In this document: in pieces, positions 1 to 7,959 of the stretch
How positions within the stretch are numbered: the stretch's first letter is position 1
Layout of the letters: every line of letters begins with the position of its first letter
From: an uncultured Succiniclasticum sp.
Lineage (GTDB): Bacteria; Bacillota; Negativicutes; Acidaminococcales; Acidaminococcaceae
NCBI GenBank assembly: GCA_902801365.1
Contig: CADCHY010000005.1
Span: forward strand, 1-64,000
Length of the DNA stretch: 64,000 bases
Direction: 5' to 3'
Notes under the pieces: model-generated
What the model was told of the DNA's origin: nothing
Databases searched by the model: none
The model's input: only the letters and a program-made list of their open reading frames with translations
Made by a program: the position numbers and the translations under genes

Positions 1-46
1 CCGGCGCGGCAGTCCGTAATGTTTTGAACAGAGGGGTAATATAATC

Positions 47-3000
47 ATGAGCCGGAAAAAGAAACTGCAGAAAAAAATAGCGGTAGCTGTATCGGTAGTG
101 AACCTGCTGAACATGGGCGCGCCCCTGATGCTGCCCTATGTAAACGTGGCAGGCCGGGTGCCTGCCGCCGGTGGGCAGATAGTGCAATTTGCCGACACGG
201 CCCAGTCTGTGCTTTACGGCACGGCGCACGCGGCGAATTATACTGTTCCTCCCAATTCCACAGTTGATGTAATGAACGCCGACGACACGATGAACGTCAA
301 CAACAGCGGTACGGGCACGGTCACCACCATGAACGGCGGTGTGCAAAACGTCCATAGCGGCGGCACGGGCACGGTCGTCACTATGAGCGGCGGCAGGCAG
401 ATCATCAACAACGGTGGGACAGGCACGGTCACCACCATGAACGGCGGCGAGCAGATTGTCAGCAGTGGCGGTACGGGCACGGTATCCTCCCTGCAAAACG
501 GCGGCACACAAATTGTCTATAACGGCGGCATGGCCATAAGCACGACCATAGACAACGGCGGCACACAATCCGTTCTGAGCGGCGGCATGGCCATAAGCAC
601 GACCATAGACAACGGCGGCACACAATCCGTTCTGAGCGGCGGCACGGCGACGGACACGACCCTGAAAAATAAAGGCAACGGCACCTTCAGCGGGGTGAAT
701 ACCAACACTCGTGGCTATCAGGAGGTCTACGAAGGCGGCACCGTTGTCGGCGCAATCTTTTCCGCGTTTGGTAACCAAACTGTCACCGGCGGCATGGCGC
801 GGGATACAACTGTCTGCGGCGGAACGATCGTCAGCGGCGGAACGACCGTCAGCGGCGGAGGAATCCAGGCAATCACGAATAAAGGCGTTTCCCTGAATGC
901 TACAATTATGTCAGGCGGCACGCAGAGTGCCACGGAGGGCGGTATCCTCGCAGGCACACAGACCATTGAGGCGGGCGCCTCGGCTTCGGGCGGTACACTC
1001 AAAGAAATTTCTGTGGAAGGCAAAACCTTTAAAGGCGTGCAAAACGTCAATTCCGGCGGCACGGCGAATAATATCACTGTGACAGGCGGCGGCACGCAAT
1101 TCGTTCTGAATGGCGGCACAGCAAACGGCGTCACTCTTGACGGAGGCACGCTGTCCATGGCAGGCGGGGCCATAGCCTCCGGCACGGTTGGAGGCCACGG
1201 CAAGGTTGTCTATGACGGCGGCAGCGGCCAGATCCCCCTTGGCGGAACCAATAACTTTTCTTCGTTTACAGTCTCCGGCGGCACGCTGGAAACGCAAAAC
1301 GGTTTCCACATCAATAGCAGCGGCGGCATCACGGTGAATTCCGGTGGCACGTTAATCGCCGGGGGCGCCGTGACGGTCCAGACCAGCGGCAGTTCACTTA
1401 CCGTCAGCGGCGGCGGAACGTTTTCCGCAGCAACGATCAGCACGGAAAACGGCGGGGAGATTTCCATGAGCGGCGGCGTTCTTCAGGCTGCCGGGGATAT
1501 CGCTATCCGTCATGCGCTGACGAATGCTTACGGCGACGTAAGCGCAGGAGGGACCCTCACGGTGGGCGGCGGCGCAACGCAGCCCGGCAGCAGCGAACAG
1601 CTGAACCTTTCTGCCGGCAGGGATATACATATCTCGGGCGCTGCCACTGTTACCAGTCTGTCCGCAGGTGAAAATATCAGCGCAGGCGGGCAGCCAGTAA
1701 GTGCCACTAACATTTCCGCCGGCGGCGCGATTGCAGCCGGGAGCATTACCGCAGCCAATGTTTCCGCAGGCGGCAATATCAGTGCAAGCGCCAACATCAG
1801 GGCGGACAGTATTTCTGCCGGGGGCACTATCTCTGCCGGCGGAAATCTTGAGACGGGAACGCTGGCTCTGTCGGCGGTTCCTGCCAGCGGGGCGGCCGTG
1901 TCCGCAGCTGGCGATGTCAAAATTACCAACCTTAACGTGAGCGACTTCAATCCGGCGCACAAAACGAGCGGCGCCCTGATCAGCGCAGGGGGAACTGTTT
2001 CGGAAATGGCCGTGAATGGTAAATCCCTGACAGCGGGCGGCACGATTACCACGAATGCAAAACAGATGCAATTAGCATCCGGTATCGATGCAACCTTTGA
2101 CAGCCTTTCTGTTTCTCTGGCGGCGGACCAAAAAGCCCTTACCTACGATGCCAATAATACCTATACCAACATCAATTTCACGCAGGTTACCTGGCAGAAG
2201 GGCGCTGTGCTGTTTGACGGCAGCAGTGCAGACAACAACTATTCCGAGGTGAAGGCTTTAGGCACGGATAACTTTAACGTTGTCTATGCTTCACCGGAGA
2301 ATGTTGCAGCGGGTGATTCCATGACGTTGCTTAAAGCCAATTCTACGCTTCAGGATATGGCGGAACAGACAAAAACGCATTCCTACAGATACACGCCGAT
2401 GGCCGGTGTGACGGTTGATGGGAATATTACCGGCAGGCTCACCAACAGCAGGGGAATTGTGACCTATACGCCATTTTCCAACCAAGCTACGAAACTGATT
2501 TTTGGCGACGTGGCGTGGAAGGACAGCGGCGCCCTGATGACTCGTCCGGCCAATATCACCTTTGCAGGCGCGGACGTGGATACGGCGAAGATTAACTTCA
2601 CGAATGTCACGTCGCTGGAAGCCAACCAGAAGATGACGCTGGTTTCCGGTTTCGGTAACAGTGTAGGAACTATTATCGGAACCAAGTACAAGGTAGGAAC
2701 CGGACTGGAAGGGGATGGTGAAGCATCCCTGTCAGGCAACGATTTGATTTTTACCACGAAGACAGGCGCCAATAATCTGACAGCGCAGGAGCAGACCCAT
2801 AAGACCGTGATGGCTATGGAAGCGGGCATGGCCCTGCTTGCGGCCGGCAACGAGCATGTGGGCAACGCAATGGACGGCATATGTCTGGCGGATAATGCTG
2901 GTTCTGACGGTATATCCGTCGCAGCTTCATTGGGCGGCGGCGCGTCCCATTACGAAACGGGCAGTCATGTGAACTCCCACACTTGGAACGCGGTGGTGGC

Positions 3001-3712
3001 AGTAGGCCGGAATAATGAGACGAAGAAAGGCAACCTGAAATATGGCATCTTCGGGGAATATGGAAAAGGCAGTTACACTCTGCACAGCGATGCGGGCCGT
3101 GGAGATGGTGACAGCCATTACGCAGGCGGAGGTCTCCTGGTCAGGTGGACAAACAAGCATAACGTTTATACAGAGACGAGCTTACGCCTGGGGCGCATGA
3201 ACGACACTGCTTCCGATATCCTGCACGACGAGGCGGGAAACGGATACGGTTATGATGTACATGCCAACTATTTCGGCGCCCATGTAGGAGTTGGCCAAGT
3301 GACCAATTACAGAAACGGCAGACGCCTGGACGTGTACGGGAAGTATTTCTATACAAGACGGGATGGCGTAAACTTTGACGCAGGCCTTGACCATTATGAT
3401 CTGAACAGTGTGGCTAGCAGCGTTTTGCGTATCGGCGCCCGCTACGGTACTACGGTTAAAAAGTGGAACTGGTACGGCGGTCTTGCCTACGAATATGAGT
3501 TCGACGGCAAGTCGGCAGGCACAGTGACTAACGGCGGCGTCAGCGCGGCAATCCGTTCTGCCAGTGTGAAAGGCAGCAGCGTCCGTTGCGAGCTGGGTCT
3601 GCGCATGGATGCCACGAAAGACAACCCGTGGAAAGCCGATATTGCGATCTACGGCTACGGTGGCAAGCATCGTGGCTTCGGCGGCAACGTAAACGTAGCG
3701 TATACGTTTTGA
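47..3712 (+). CDS. AIDA-like autotransporter adhesin
   Basis: A 1221-residue type Va autotransporter, probably a surface adhesin. The N-terminus is an extended signal peptide with a basic start (MSRKKKLQKK) and a hydrophobic stretch, with likely cleavage near residue 64 after AHA. The passenger (about 65-400) is made of roughly 19-residue repeats of the type GGTxxxxxxxxGGxQxVxSGG, which in AIDA-like proteins form a beta-helix. It is followed by Gly/Ser/Ala-rich SAGG repeats (about 500-660). The C-terminal 280 residues look like an autotransporter beta-barrel and end in the aromatic residue F (VAYTF), typical of outer-membrane proteins. A GAGGGG ribosome site precedes the ATG. It fixes a didermic envelope. 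The ligand is unknown. Confidence 0.93.
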   Translation: MSRKKKLQKKIAVAVSVVNLLNMGAPLMLPYVNVAGRVPAAGGQIVQFADTAQSVLYGTAHAANYTVPPNSTVDVMNADDTMNVNNSGTGTVTTMNGGVQNVHSGGTGTVVTMSGGRQIINNGGTGTVTTMNGGEQIVSSGGTGTVSSLQNGGTQIVYNGGMAISTTIDNGGTQSVLSGGMAISTTIDNGGTQSVLSGGTATDTTLKNKGNGTFSGVNTNTRGYQEVYEGGTVVGAIFSAFGNQTVTGGMARDTTVCGGTIVSGGTTVSGGGIQAITNKGVSLNATIMSGGTQSATEGGILAGTQTIEAGASASGGTLKEISVEGKTFKGVQNVNSGGTANNITVTGGGTQFVLNGGTANGVTLDGGTLSMAGGAIASGTVGGHGKVVYDGGSGQIPLGGTNNFSSFTVSGGTLETQNGFHINSSGGITVNSGGTLIAGGAVTVQTSGSSLTVSGGGTFSAATISTENGGEISMSGGVLQAAGDIAIRHALTNAYGDVSAGGTLTVGGGATQPGSSEQLNLSAGRDIHISGAATVTSLSAGENISAGGQPVSATNISAGGAIAAGSITAANVSAGGNISASANIRADSISAGGTISAGGNLETGTLALSAVPASGAAVSAAGDVKITNLNVSDFNPAHKTSGALISAGGTVSEMAVNGKSLTAGGTITTNAKQMQLASGIDATFDSLSVSLAADQKALTYDANNTYTNINFTQVTWQKGAVLFDGSSADNNYSEVKALGTDNFNVVYASPENVAAGDSMTLLKANSTLQDMAEQTKTHSYRYTPMAGVTVDGNITGRLTNSRGIVTYTPFSNQATKLIFGDVAWKDSGALMTRPANITFAGADVDTAKINFTNVTSLEANQKMTLVSGFGNSVGTIIGTKYKVGTGLEGDGEASLSGNDLIFTTKTGANNLTAQEQTHKTVMAMEAGMALLAAGNEHVGNAMDGICLADNAGSDGISVAASLGGGASHYETGSHVNSHTWNAVVAVGRNNETKKGNLKYGIFGEYGKGSYTLHSDAGRGDGDSHYAGGGLLVRWTNKHNVYTETSLRLGRMNDTASDILHDEAGNGYGYDVHANYFGAHVGVGQVTNYRNGRRLDVYGKYFYTRRDGVNFDAGLDHYDLNSVASSVLRIGARYGTTVKKWNWYGGLAYEYEFDGKSAGTVTNGGVSAAIRSASVKGSSVRCELGLRMDATKDNPWKADIAIYGYGGKHRGFGGNVNVAYTF
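524..637 (+). repeat. Exact 57-bp tandem duplication in the adhesin passenger
   Basis: Two adjacent identical 57-bp units (524-580 and 581-637) encode two identical 19-residue repeats that start GGMAISTT. Flanking repeats are diverged, so this is a recent in-frame duplication and a likely site of length variation. Confidence 0.95.
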
Positions 3713-3748
3713 TAATGAGTTGTTTTAAAGGAAAGGAAGTCATAATCC

Positions 3749-4642
3749 ATGTTATGTTATGTTTGCCCTCACCGCTGCGGTGTTGACCGCCCCGACAGCA
3801 TCAATGATACTAATGGCATGTTCGGTTGCTGTGGCGTGGGAATCCTGCCAGTTGTTTCCCGGGCCGGTGTCCATATGTGGGAAGAGCCCTGTCTCAGCGG
3901 CACCCGGGGAGCCGGTACCGTGTTCTTCACCGGTTGCAATCTGCACTGTTGTTATTGCCAGAATTACGAGATCAGTTGCCTGAATAAGGGAAAAGAAATT
4001 TCCTTGGCAAGGTTAAAAGAAATCTATCACGAACTGATTGCCAAAGGCGTGCACAATATCGATCTGGTCACCCCTACACACTTCGCCTATTCCATTCTGC
4101 AAAGCCTGGACGAGAAGCTGCCGGTTCCCGTAGTATACAACAGCAGCGGCTTTGAAGCCACGGACACTCTGCTGAAATTTGAAGGAAAGATACAGATCTG
4201 GCTGCCGGACCTGAAGTACAGCGACGATATGCTGGCACTGAAATACAGCAACGCATACGATTACTGGAACATCTCCCGGAAAGCCATTCTGGAAATGTTC
4301 CGGCAGGTCGGCCCCTACAAACTGGACGCAGACGGTATTATGCAAAGTGGCGTCATCATCCGTCACCTGGTACTGCCCGGGTATCCGGAAAACACGAAAC
4401 ACGTCATTGACTGGGTGGCTCAGACCTTTAAGCCCGGAGACGTGATGTTCAGCCTCATGCACCAGTATGTTCCCTGCGGCCGTGCCAGCGAATACCCGGA
4501 ACTGAATCGGAAGGTTACGGCGGAAGAGTACAAAGAAGTGGAAGATTATCTCTTTGCCAGCGGCATCGAAGACGGCTTTGTGCAGGAAGAAGAGTCTGCC
4601 TGCGGCGAGTTTATCCCCTGTTTTGACGGGACCGGAGTGTAA
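3749..4642 (+). CDS. Radical SAM protein, PflX-like (putative pyruvate formate-lyase activating enzyme family)
   Basis: A 297-residue radical SAM enzyme. The [4Fe-4S]/AdoMet motif CX3CX2C is seen as CNLHCCYC, in the context FTGCNLHCCYCQNYEIS. Extra N-terminal cysteines (CYVCPHRCGV and FGCCGVG) are typical of the PflX/COG1313 family, a relative of glycyl-radical activating enzymes whose substrate is not established. It starts 36 bp after the adhesin with an AAGGAAAGGAAG ribosome site and may be cotranscribed with it. It ends at an intrinsic terminator whose loop contains the stop codon. Family assignment is firm; the substrate is unknown. Confidence 0.85.
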   Translation: MLCYVCPHRCGVDRPDSINDTNGMFGCCGVGILPVVSRAGVHMWEEPCLSGTRGAGTVFFTGCNLHCCYCQNYEISCLNKGKEISLARLKEIYHELIAKGVHNIDLVTPTHFAYSILQSLDEKLPVPVVYNSSGFEATDTLLKFEGKIQIWLPDLKYSDDMLALKYSNAYDYWNISRKAILEMFRQVGPYKLDADGIMQSGVIIRHLVLPGYPENTKHVIDWVAQTFKPGDVMFSLMHQYVPCGRASEYPELNRKVTAEEYKEVEDYLFASGIEDGFVQEEESACGEFIPCFDGTGV

Positions 4643-4657
4643 TGCTCCGGTTTTTTA
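4631..4657 (+). terminator. Intrinsic terminator after the PflX-like gene
   Basis: Stem CCGGAG (4632-4637) pairs with CTCCGG (4645-4650) and is followed by a run of six T. The TAA stop of the upstream gene lies in the loop. Confidence 0.9.
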
Positions 4658-4714
4658 TTTCTGACAGTACCTTGTGACTAGTTTTGAAATGTTTGTAAAA
4701 ACAGTGATTTTTCA

Positions 4715-4743
4715 TTGACTGCATCGCGATTTCTTACTATAAT
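4715..4743 (+). promoter_or_regulatory. Sigma-70 promoter of the nagB operon
   Basis: TTGACT (4715-4720), a 17-bp spacer and a perfect TATAAT (4738-4743). Predicted start is near 4750, giving a leader of about 320 nt that contains the glmS ribozyme. Confidence 0.88.
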
Positions 4744-4870
4744 TAGTAGTGGTTTGTATGTTGCCTTTCAACATATAGTTTTGGAATCATAGCAGTGTTT
4801 CTGACAGAATCATTGCCTGACCACGTTCCTTAACAGTAAATGGAATCTCTGACCGGGGAGGATAAGCAGG

Positions 4871-5018
4871 AGGTTCCATAGCGCCAGGCCCTGAACGGGT
4901 GACGAGGATTGGCAGTTGTCGAAAGACTCGGCGGATGCTGCCACGGTGTGCAGTGCATCGTGAAAGGGAAAGCAAAAAGCGGAATTAAAACCGTAACAGA
5001 GGTTCTCTTGTCACTGAA
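4871..5018 (+). ncRNA. glmS ribozyme: glmS-class self-cleaving ribozyme/riboswitch, upstream of nagB
   Basis: The conserved core of the glucosamine-6-phosphate-activated ribozyme is present in order: AGCGCC at the cleavage site (predicted cut between A4880 and G4881), a short P1 hairpin (CCC/GGG), GACGAGG (4901-4907), TCGA (4919-4922) and TCGGCGGATG (4928-4937). P2 forms from TGGCAG (4910-4915) with CTGCCA (4938-4943). P3 forms from CGGTG (4944-4948) with CATCG (4956-4960). A 3' domain closes by GTGA (4960-4963) with TCAC (5011-5014). In Gram-positive bacteria, glucosamine-6-phosphate triggers cleavage and destabilises the glmS mRNA. Here the next gene is nagB, not glmS, with the ribosome site about 35 nt downstream. 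The family call rests on the near-invariant core; the unusual gene context is seen directly. Confidence 0.93.
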
Positions 5019-5068
5019 AAAAGTTACTGATTTAAAAAACTGTAAAAAGACAAAAGGAGAATGAAATA

Positions 5069-5872
5069 ATGAGAGTCGTTATTCAGGATAATTATGAAAA
5101 AATGTGCCTTTGGGCCGCTAACTATATCGCAAGCCGTATTAAAGCCCATAACGTAGGTCCCGAAAAGGACCGTCCGTTCGTACTGGGTCTGCCCACCGGT
5201 TCTTCCCCCATCGGCGTATACAAGGAACTGGCCCGCATGAACAAGGCCGGGGAACTGAGCTTTGCCAATGTGGTAACCTTCAACATGGACGAATACCTGG
5301 GTCTGCCTCACGAACATGACCAGTCCTACTGGTACTTCATGCACGACAATTTCTTTAATCACCTGGTGGACATGAAACCGGAGAACATCAACATCCTCAA
5401 CGGTATGACCACCGATCCGGTAAAGGAATGTGCGGATTATGAAGCCAAAATCGCTTCCTATGGCGGCATCGACCTGTTCATGGGCGGCATCGGCGTGGAC
5501 GGCCACATCGCGTTCAACGAACCCTTCACCAGCCTGGCTTCCCGTACCGGACTGCGGAACCTGACCACGGACACCCGTATCGTCAATTCCCGTTTCTTCG
5601 GCAACGATCCGGAAAAGGTTCCCTCCCAGGCTCTGTCTGTCGGCGTTGGCACTGTTACGGATTCCAAAGAAGTGCTGATTCTGATCAACGGCCACAACAA
5701 AGCCAGAGCGCTGGCCGCTACCGTAGAAGGCGGTATGTCTCACAAGTGGACCTGCAGCGCCCTGCAGATGCACAACGGCGCGATCATCGCCTGCGATGAA
5801 GCGGCCTGCGGCGAACTGACGGTAGACACCTACAAATATTTCCTGGATATCGAAAAGAAGGAGAGACTGTAA
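5069..5872 (+). CDS. nagB: Glucosamine-6-phosphate deaminase/isomerase, probably biosynthetic here
   Basis: 267 residues, close to E. coli NagB (266). It catalyses glucosamine-6-phosphate + water to fructose-6-phosphate + ammonia, which is reversible. Catalytic residues are visible: D74 ([10 protein letters not shown]), D144 and H146 ([11 protein letters not shown]) and E151, matching E. coli D72, D141, H143 and E148. The E. coli allosteric N-acetylglucosamine-6-phosphate site (S151, S152, R158, K160, Y254) is only partly kept: equivalents are T154, S155, G161, R163 and Y257, so the key phosphate-binding arginine is lost. AAGGAG precedes the ATG by 9 nt. The ribozyme upstream and biosynthetic genes downstream suggest it makes glucosamine-6-phosphate; that direction is inference. 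Confidence 0.95.
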   Translation: MRVVIQDNYEKMCLWAANYIASRIKAHNVGPEKDRPFVLGLPTGSSPIGVYKELARMNKAGELSFANVVTFNMDEYLGLPHEHDQSYWYFMHDNFFNHLVDMKPENINILNGMTTDPVKECADYEAKIASYGGIDLFMGGIGVDGHIAFNEPFTSLASRTGLRNLTTDTRIVNSRFFGNDPEKVPSQALSVGVGTVTDSKEVLILINGHNKARALAATVEGGMSHKWTCSALQMHNGAIIACDEAACGELTVDTYKYFLDIEKKERL

Positions 5873-5875
5873 TTC

Positions 5876-6538
5876 ATGTATACCATTACCGATCTGTATG
5901 ATCTGGATCATACCCTGGCTGCCGATTACCTGAAAGACTTCACATATCCCTGGGAAGCCCTGAAAGGCATTAAGGAACTGATCCTGAAGTTAGGACCCTC
6001 CTTGGGCGCTGATTATGAAGAAGTAAAACCCCAGGTCTGGGTGCACAAAACTGCAACCGTCTTCCCTACCGCTTACCTGGGTGCACCTTGTATTATCGGG
6101 CCCAATACGGAAGTCCGTCACGGCGCTTTTATCCGCGGGTCTGCACTAGTTGGCGCCGACTGCGTAGTAGGCAACTCCGTGGAACTGAAAAATGTAATTT
6201 TATTTGATCACGTACAGACTCCCCATTATAATTATGTCGGCGACAGCATCTTGGGCTATTACAGTCACATGGGTGCTGGTAGCATCACCAGTAATGTAAA
6301 GGCAGATAAAAAACTGGTCGTCGTCCACAACGGCACGGAACAGATTGAAACCGGCATCAAGAAGTTTGGCGCCATGCTGGGGGACCACGTGGAAGTCGGC
6401 TGCAACGCGGTTATGAACCCGGGCACGGTCATCGGACGGAACAGCAATGTCTATCCCACCTCCTGTGTGAGAGGCGTTGTACCTGCTGATTCCATCTGGA
6501 AGAACAGCGGAGAAATCATCCATAAGGGGGAAATGTAA
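5876..6538 (+). CDS. Stand-alone left-handed beta-helix acetyltransferase, GlmU C-terminal-like
   Basis: 220 residues of hexapeptide repeats (LbH fold). It resembles the acetyltransferase half of GlmU without the uridylyltransferase half. The GlmU-type active-site run is recognisable: NSVELKN (100-106), PHYNYVGD (116-123) with candidate catalytic H117 and Y120, and GAGSITSN (133-140), equivalent to GHLTYLGD and GAGTITCN of GlmU. Starting 3 bp after nagB and followed 2 bp later by glmM, it would acetylate glucosamine-1-phosphate to N-acetylglucosamine-1-phosphate. The uridylyltransferase would then have to be encoded elsewhere. Substrate is inferred from motif and operon; it could act on another nucleotide sugar. 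Confidence 0.82.
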   Translation: MYTITDLYDLDHTLAADYLKDFTYPWEALKGIKELILKLGPSLGADYEEVKPQVWVHKTATVFPTAYLGAPCIIGPNTEVRHGAFIRGSALVGADCVVGNSVELKNVILFDHVQTPHYNYVGDSILGYYSHMGAGSITSNVKADKKLVVVHNGTEQIETGIKKFGAMLGDHVEVGCNAVMNPGTVIGRNSNVYPTSCVRGVVPADSIWKNSGEIIHKGEM

Positions 6539-6540
6539 CA

Positions 6541-7887
6541 ATGGGTAAATATTTCGGTACAGACGGCTTCCGCGGCGAAGCCAACAAAGACCTGACCTTT
6601 GAACATGCAGTAAAAATCGGCCGTTTCCTGGGTTGGTACTATGGTGCCCGGCTGGGCAAAAAAGCAAAAGTCGTCATCGGCAAAGATACCCGGCGCAGTT
6701 CTTACATGTTCGAATCTGCCCTTTGCACGGGCCTGGTGGCCTCCGGTGCGGATGCCTACATCATGCATGTGACCACCACGCCTTCCGTAGCTTACATCAC
6801 CCGGGTGGATGATTTTGACTGCGGCATCATGATTTCTGCTTCTCACAACCCGTTCTATGATAACGGCATCAAACTGCTGAACAGTAACGGCGAAAAGATG
6901 GACGAAGAAACCATCCTGAAAGTTGAAGATTATATTGACGGGAAAATCGAAGTTCCTATGGCGGAACGGGCTGCCATCGGCCGTACGGTGGATTATGTGG
7001 CGGGCCGCAACCGTTACATCGGTTACCTCATCTCTCTGTCCAAATTCAGCTTCAAAAATGTGAAGGTCGGCTTGGATGTGGCCAACGGCGCCGCCTGGCA
7101 GATTGCCAAAGCGGTGTTTGACGCCCTGGGGGCTAAGGTCTATGTGATCAATAACCAGCCGGACGGCTGCAACATCAACACGGACTGCGGCAGCACCCAC
7201 ATCGAGCATCTGCAGAAGTTCGTAGTAGATAACGGTCTGGACATCGGCTTTGCTTACGACGGCGACGCGGACCGCTGCCTGTGCGTAGACGAAAAGGGAA
7301 ACGTAGTCACTGGCGACCATACCCTGTACATCTATGGCCTGTACATGAAAGAACGAGGCAAGCTGCTGAATAACAAAGTGGTGACAACCATCATGTCCAA
7401 CTTCGGTCTGTACAAAGCACTGGATAAGGTGGGCATCGAATATGAAAAGACCAAAGTCGGTGATAAATATGTATATGAAAACATGGTAAATACCGGTAAC
7501 CGCATCGGCGGCGAACAATCCGGCCACACCATCTTCATCAAATACGCCACTACCGGCGACGGCATCCTCACTTCCCTGAAGCTGATGGAAGTTATGCTGG
7601 CCAAGGAAAAACCCATGAGCGAACTGGCAGCGCCTGTTGTTTTCTATCCGCAGGTATTGAAGAACGTAAAAGTAAAGAGCAAACCGGATGCCCAGAACGA
7701 CCCGGACGTACAGGCAGCTGTTGCCAAAGTGGCGGAAGCCTTAGGTGATACCGGCCGCATCCTGGTACGGGAAAGTGGTACCGAGCCCGTTATCCGTGTC
7801 ATGGTAGAAGCGGAAAGCGATGAAGTCTGCGAGAAATACGTGGACGAAGTGATCGAAGTGATCAAGGCCAAAGGCCATATTGCGTAA
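6541..7887 (+). CDS. glmM: Phosphoglucosamine mutase
   Basis: 448 residues, the usual GlmM length. It interconverts glucosamine-6-phosphate and glucosamine-1-phosphate. Visible are the N-terminal KYFGTDGFRG, the phosphoserine loop ISASHNP (98-104, S101), the metal loop DGDADR (240-245) and the C-terminal phosphate-binding RESGTEPVIRVM. It is the last gene of the nagB operon and lies 2 bp after the acetyltransferase. The sequence is somewhat diverged from Bacillus GlmM, so a dual phosphoglucosamine/phosphomannomutase role cannot be excluded. Confidence 0.88.
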   Translation: MGKYFGTDGFRGEANKDLTFEHAVKIGRFLGWYYGARLGKKAKVVIGKDTRRSSYMFESALCTGLVASGADAYIMHVTTTPSVAYITRVDDFDCGIMISASHNPFYDNGIKLLNSNGEKMDEETILKVEDYIDGKIEVPMAERAAIGRTVDYVAGRNRYIGYLISLSKFSFKNVKVGLDVANGAAWQIAKAVFDALGAKVYVINNQPDGCNINTDCGSTHIEHLQKFVVDNGLDIGFAYDGDADRCLCVDEKGNVVTGDHTLYIYGLYMKERGKLLNNKVVTTIMSNFGLYKALDKVGIEYEKTKVGDKYVYENMVNTGNRIGGEQSGHTIFIKYATTGDGILTSLKLMEVMLAKEKPMSELAAPVVFYPQVLKNVKVKSKPDAQNDPDVQAAVAKVAEALGDTGRILVRESGTEPVIRVMVEAESDEVCEKYVDEVIEVIKAKGHIA

Positions 7888-7906
7888 AGGAATCTTACAA
7901 AAATAG

Positions 7907-7937
7907 AGAGGCTGGACAAAAGTCCAGCCTCTTTTTA
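7907..7937. terminator. Bidirectional terminator between glmM and the RND pump
   Basis: An 11-bp stem AGAGGCTGGAC (7907-7917) with GTCCAGCCTCT (7922-7932), an AAAA loop and T5 downstream. The opposite strand has a T-rich tail too, so it can end both converging operons. Confidence 0.9.
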
Positions 7938-7959
7938 ATTATAAATATTGTAAATCTTC

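Noticed and set aside
524..637. Possible CRISPR-like array in the adhesin repeats
   Set aside because: Repeats are in-frame coding units without spacers.
911..2071. Long open frames on the minus strand inside the autotransporter gene (for example 1394-2071)
   Set aside because: They mirror the GC-rich repeat codons of the adhesin, have no ribosome sites or recognisable domains, and are shadows.
5024..5911. A 295-codon minus-strand frame opposite nagB
   Set aside because: nagB is unmistakable with catalytic residues; the opposite frame is composed of the typical shadow pattern and crosses the operon boundary.
6451..7527. A 358-codon minus-strand frame opposite glmM
   Set aside because: Shadow of glmM codon usage; no domain recognised.
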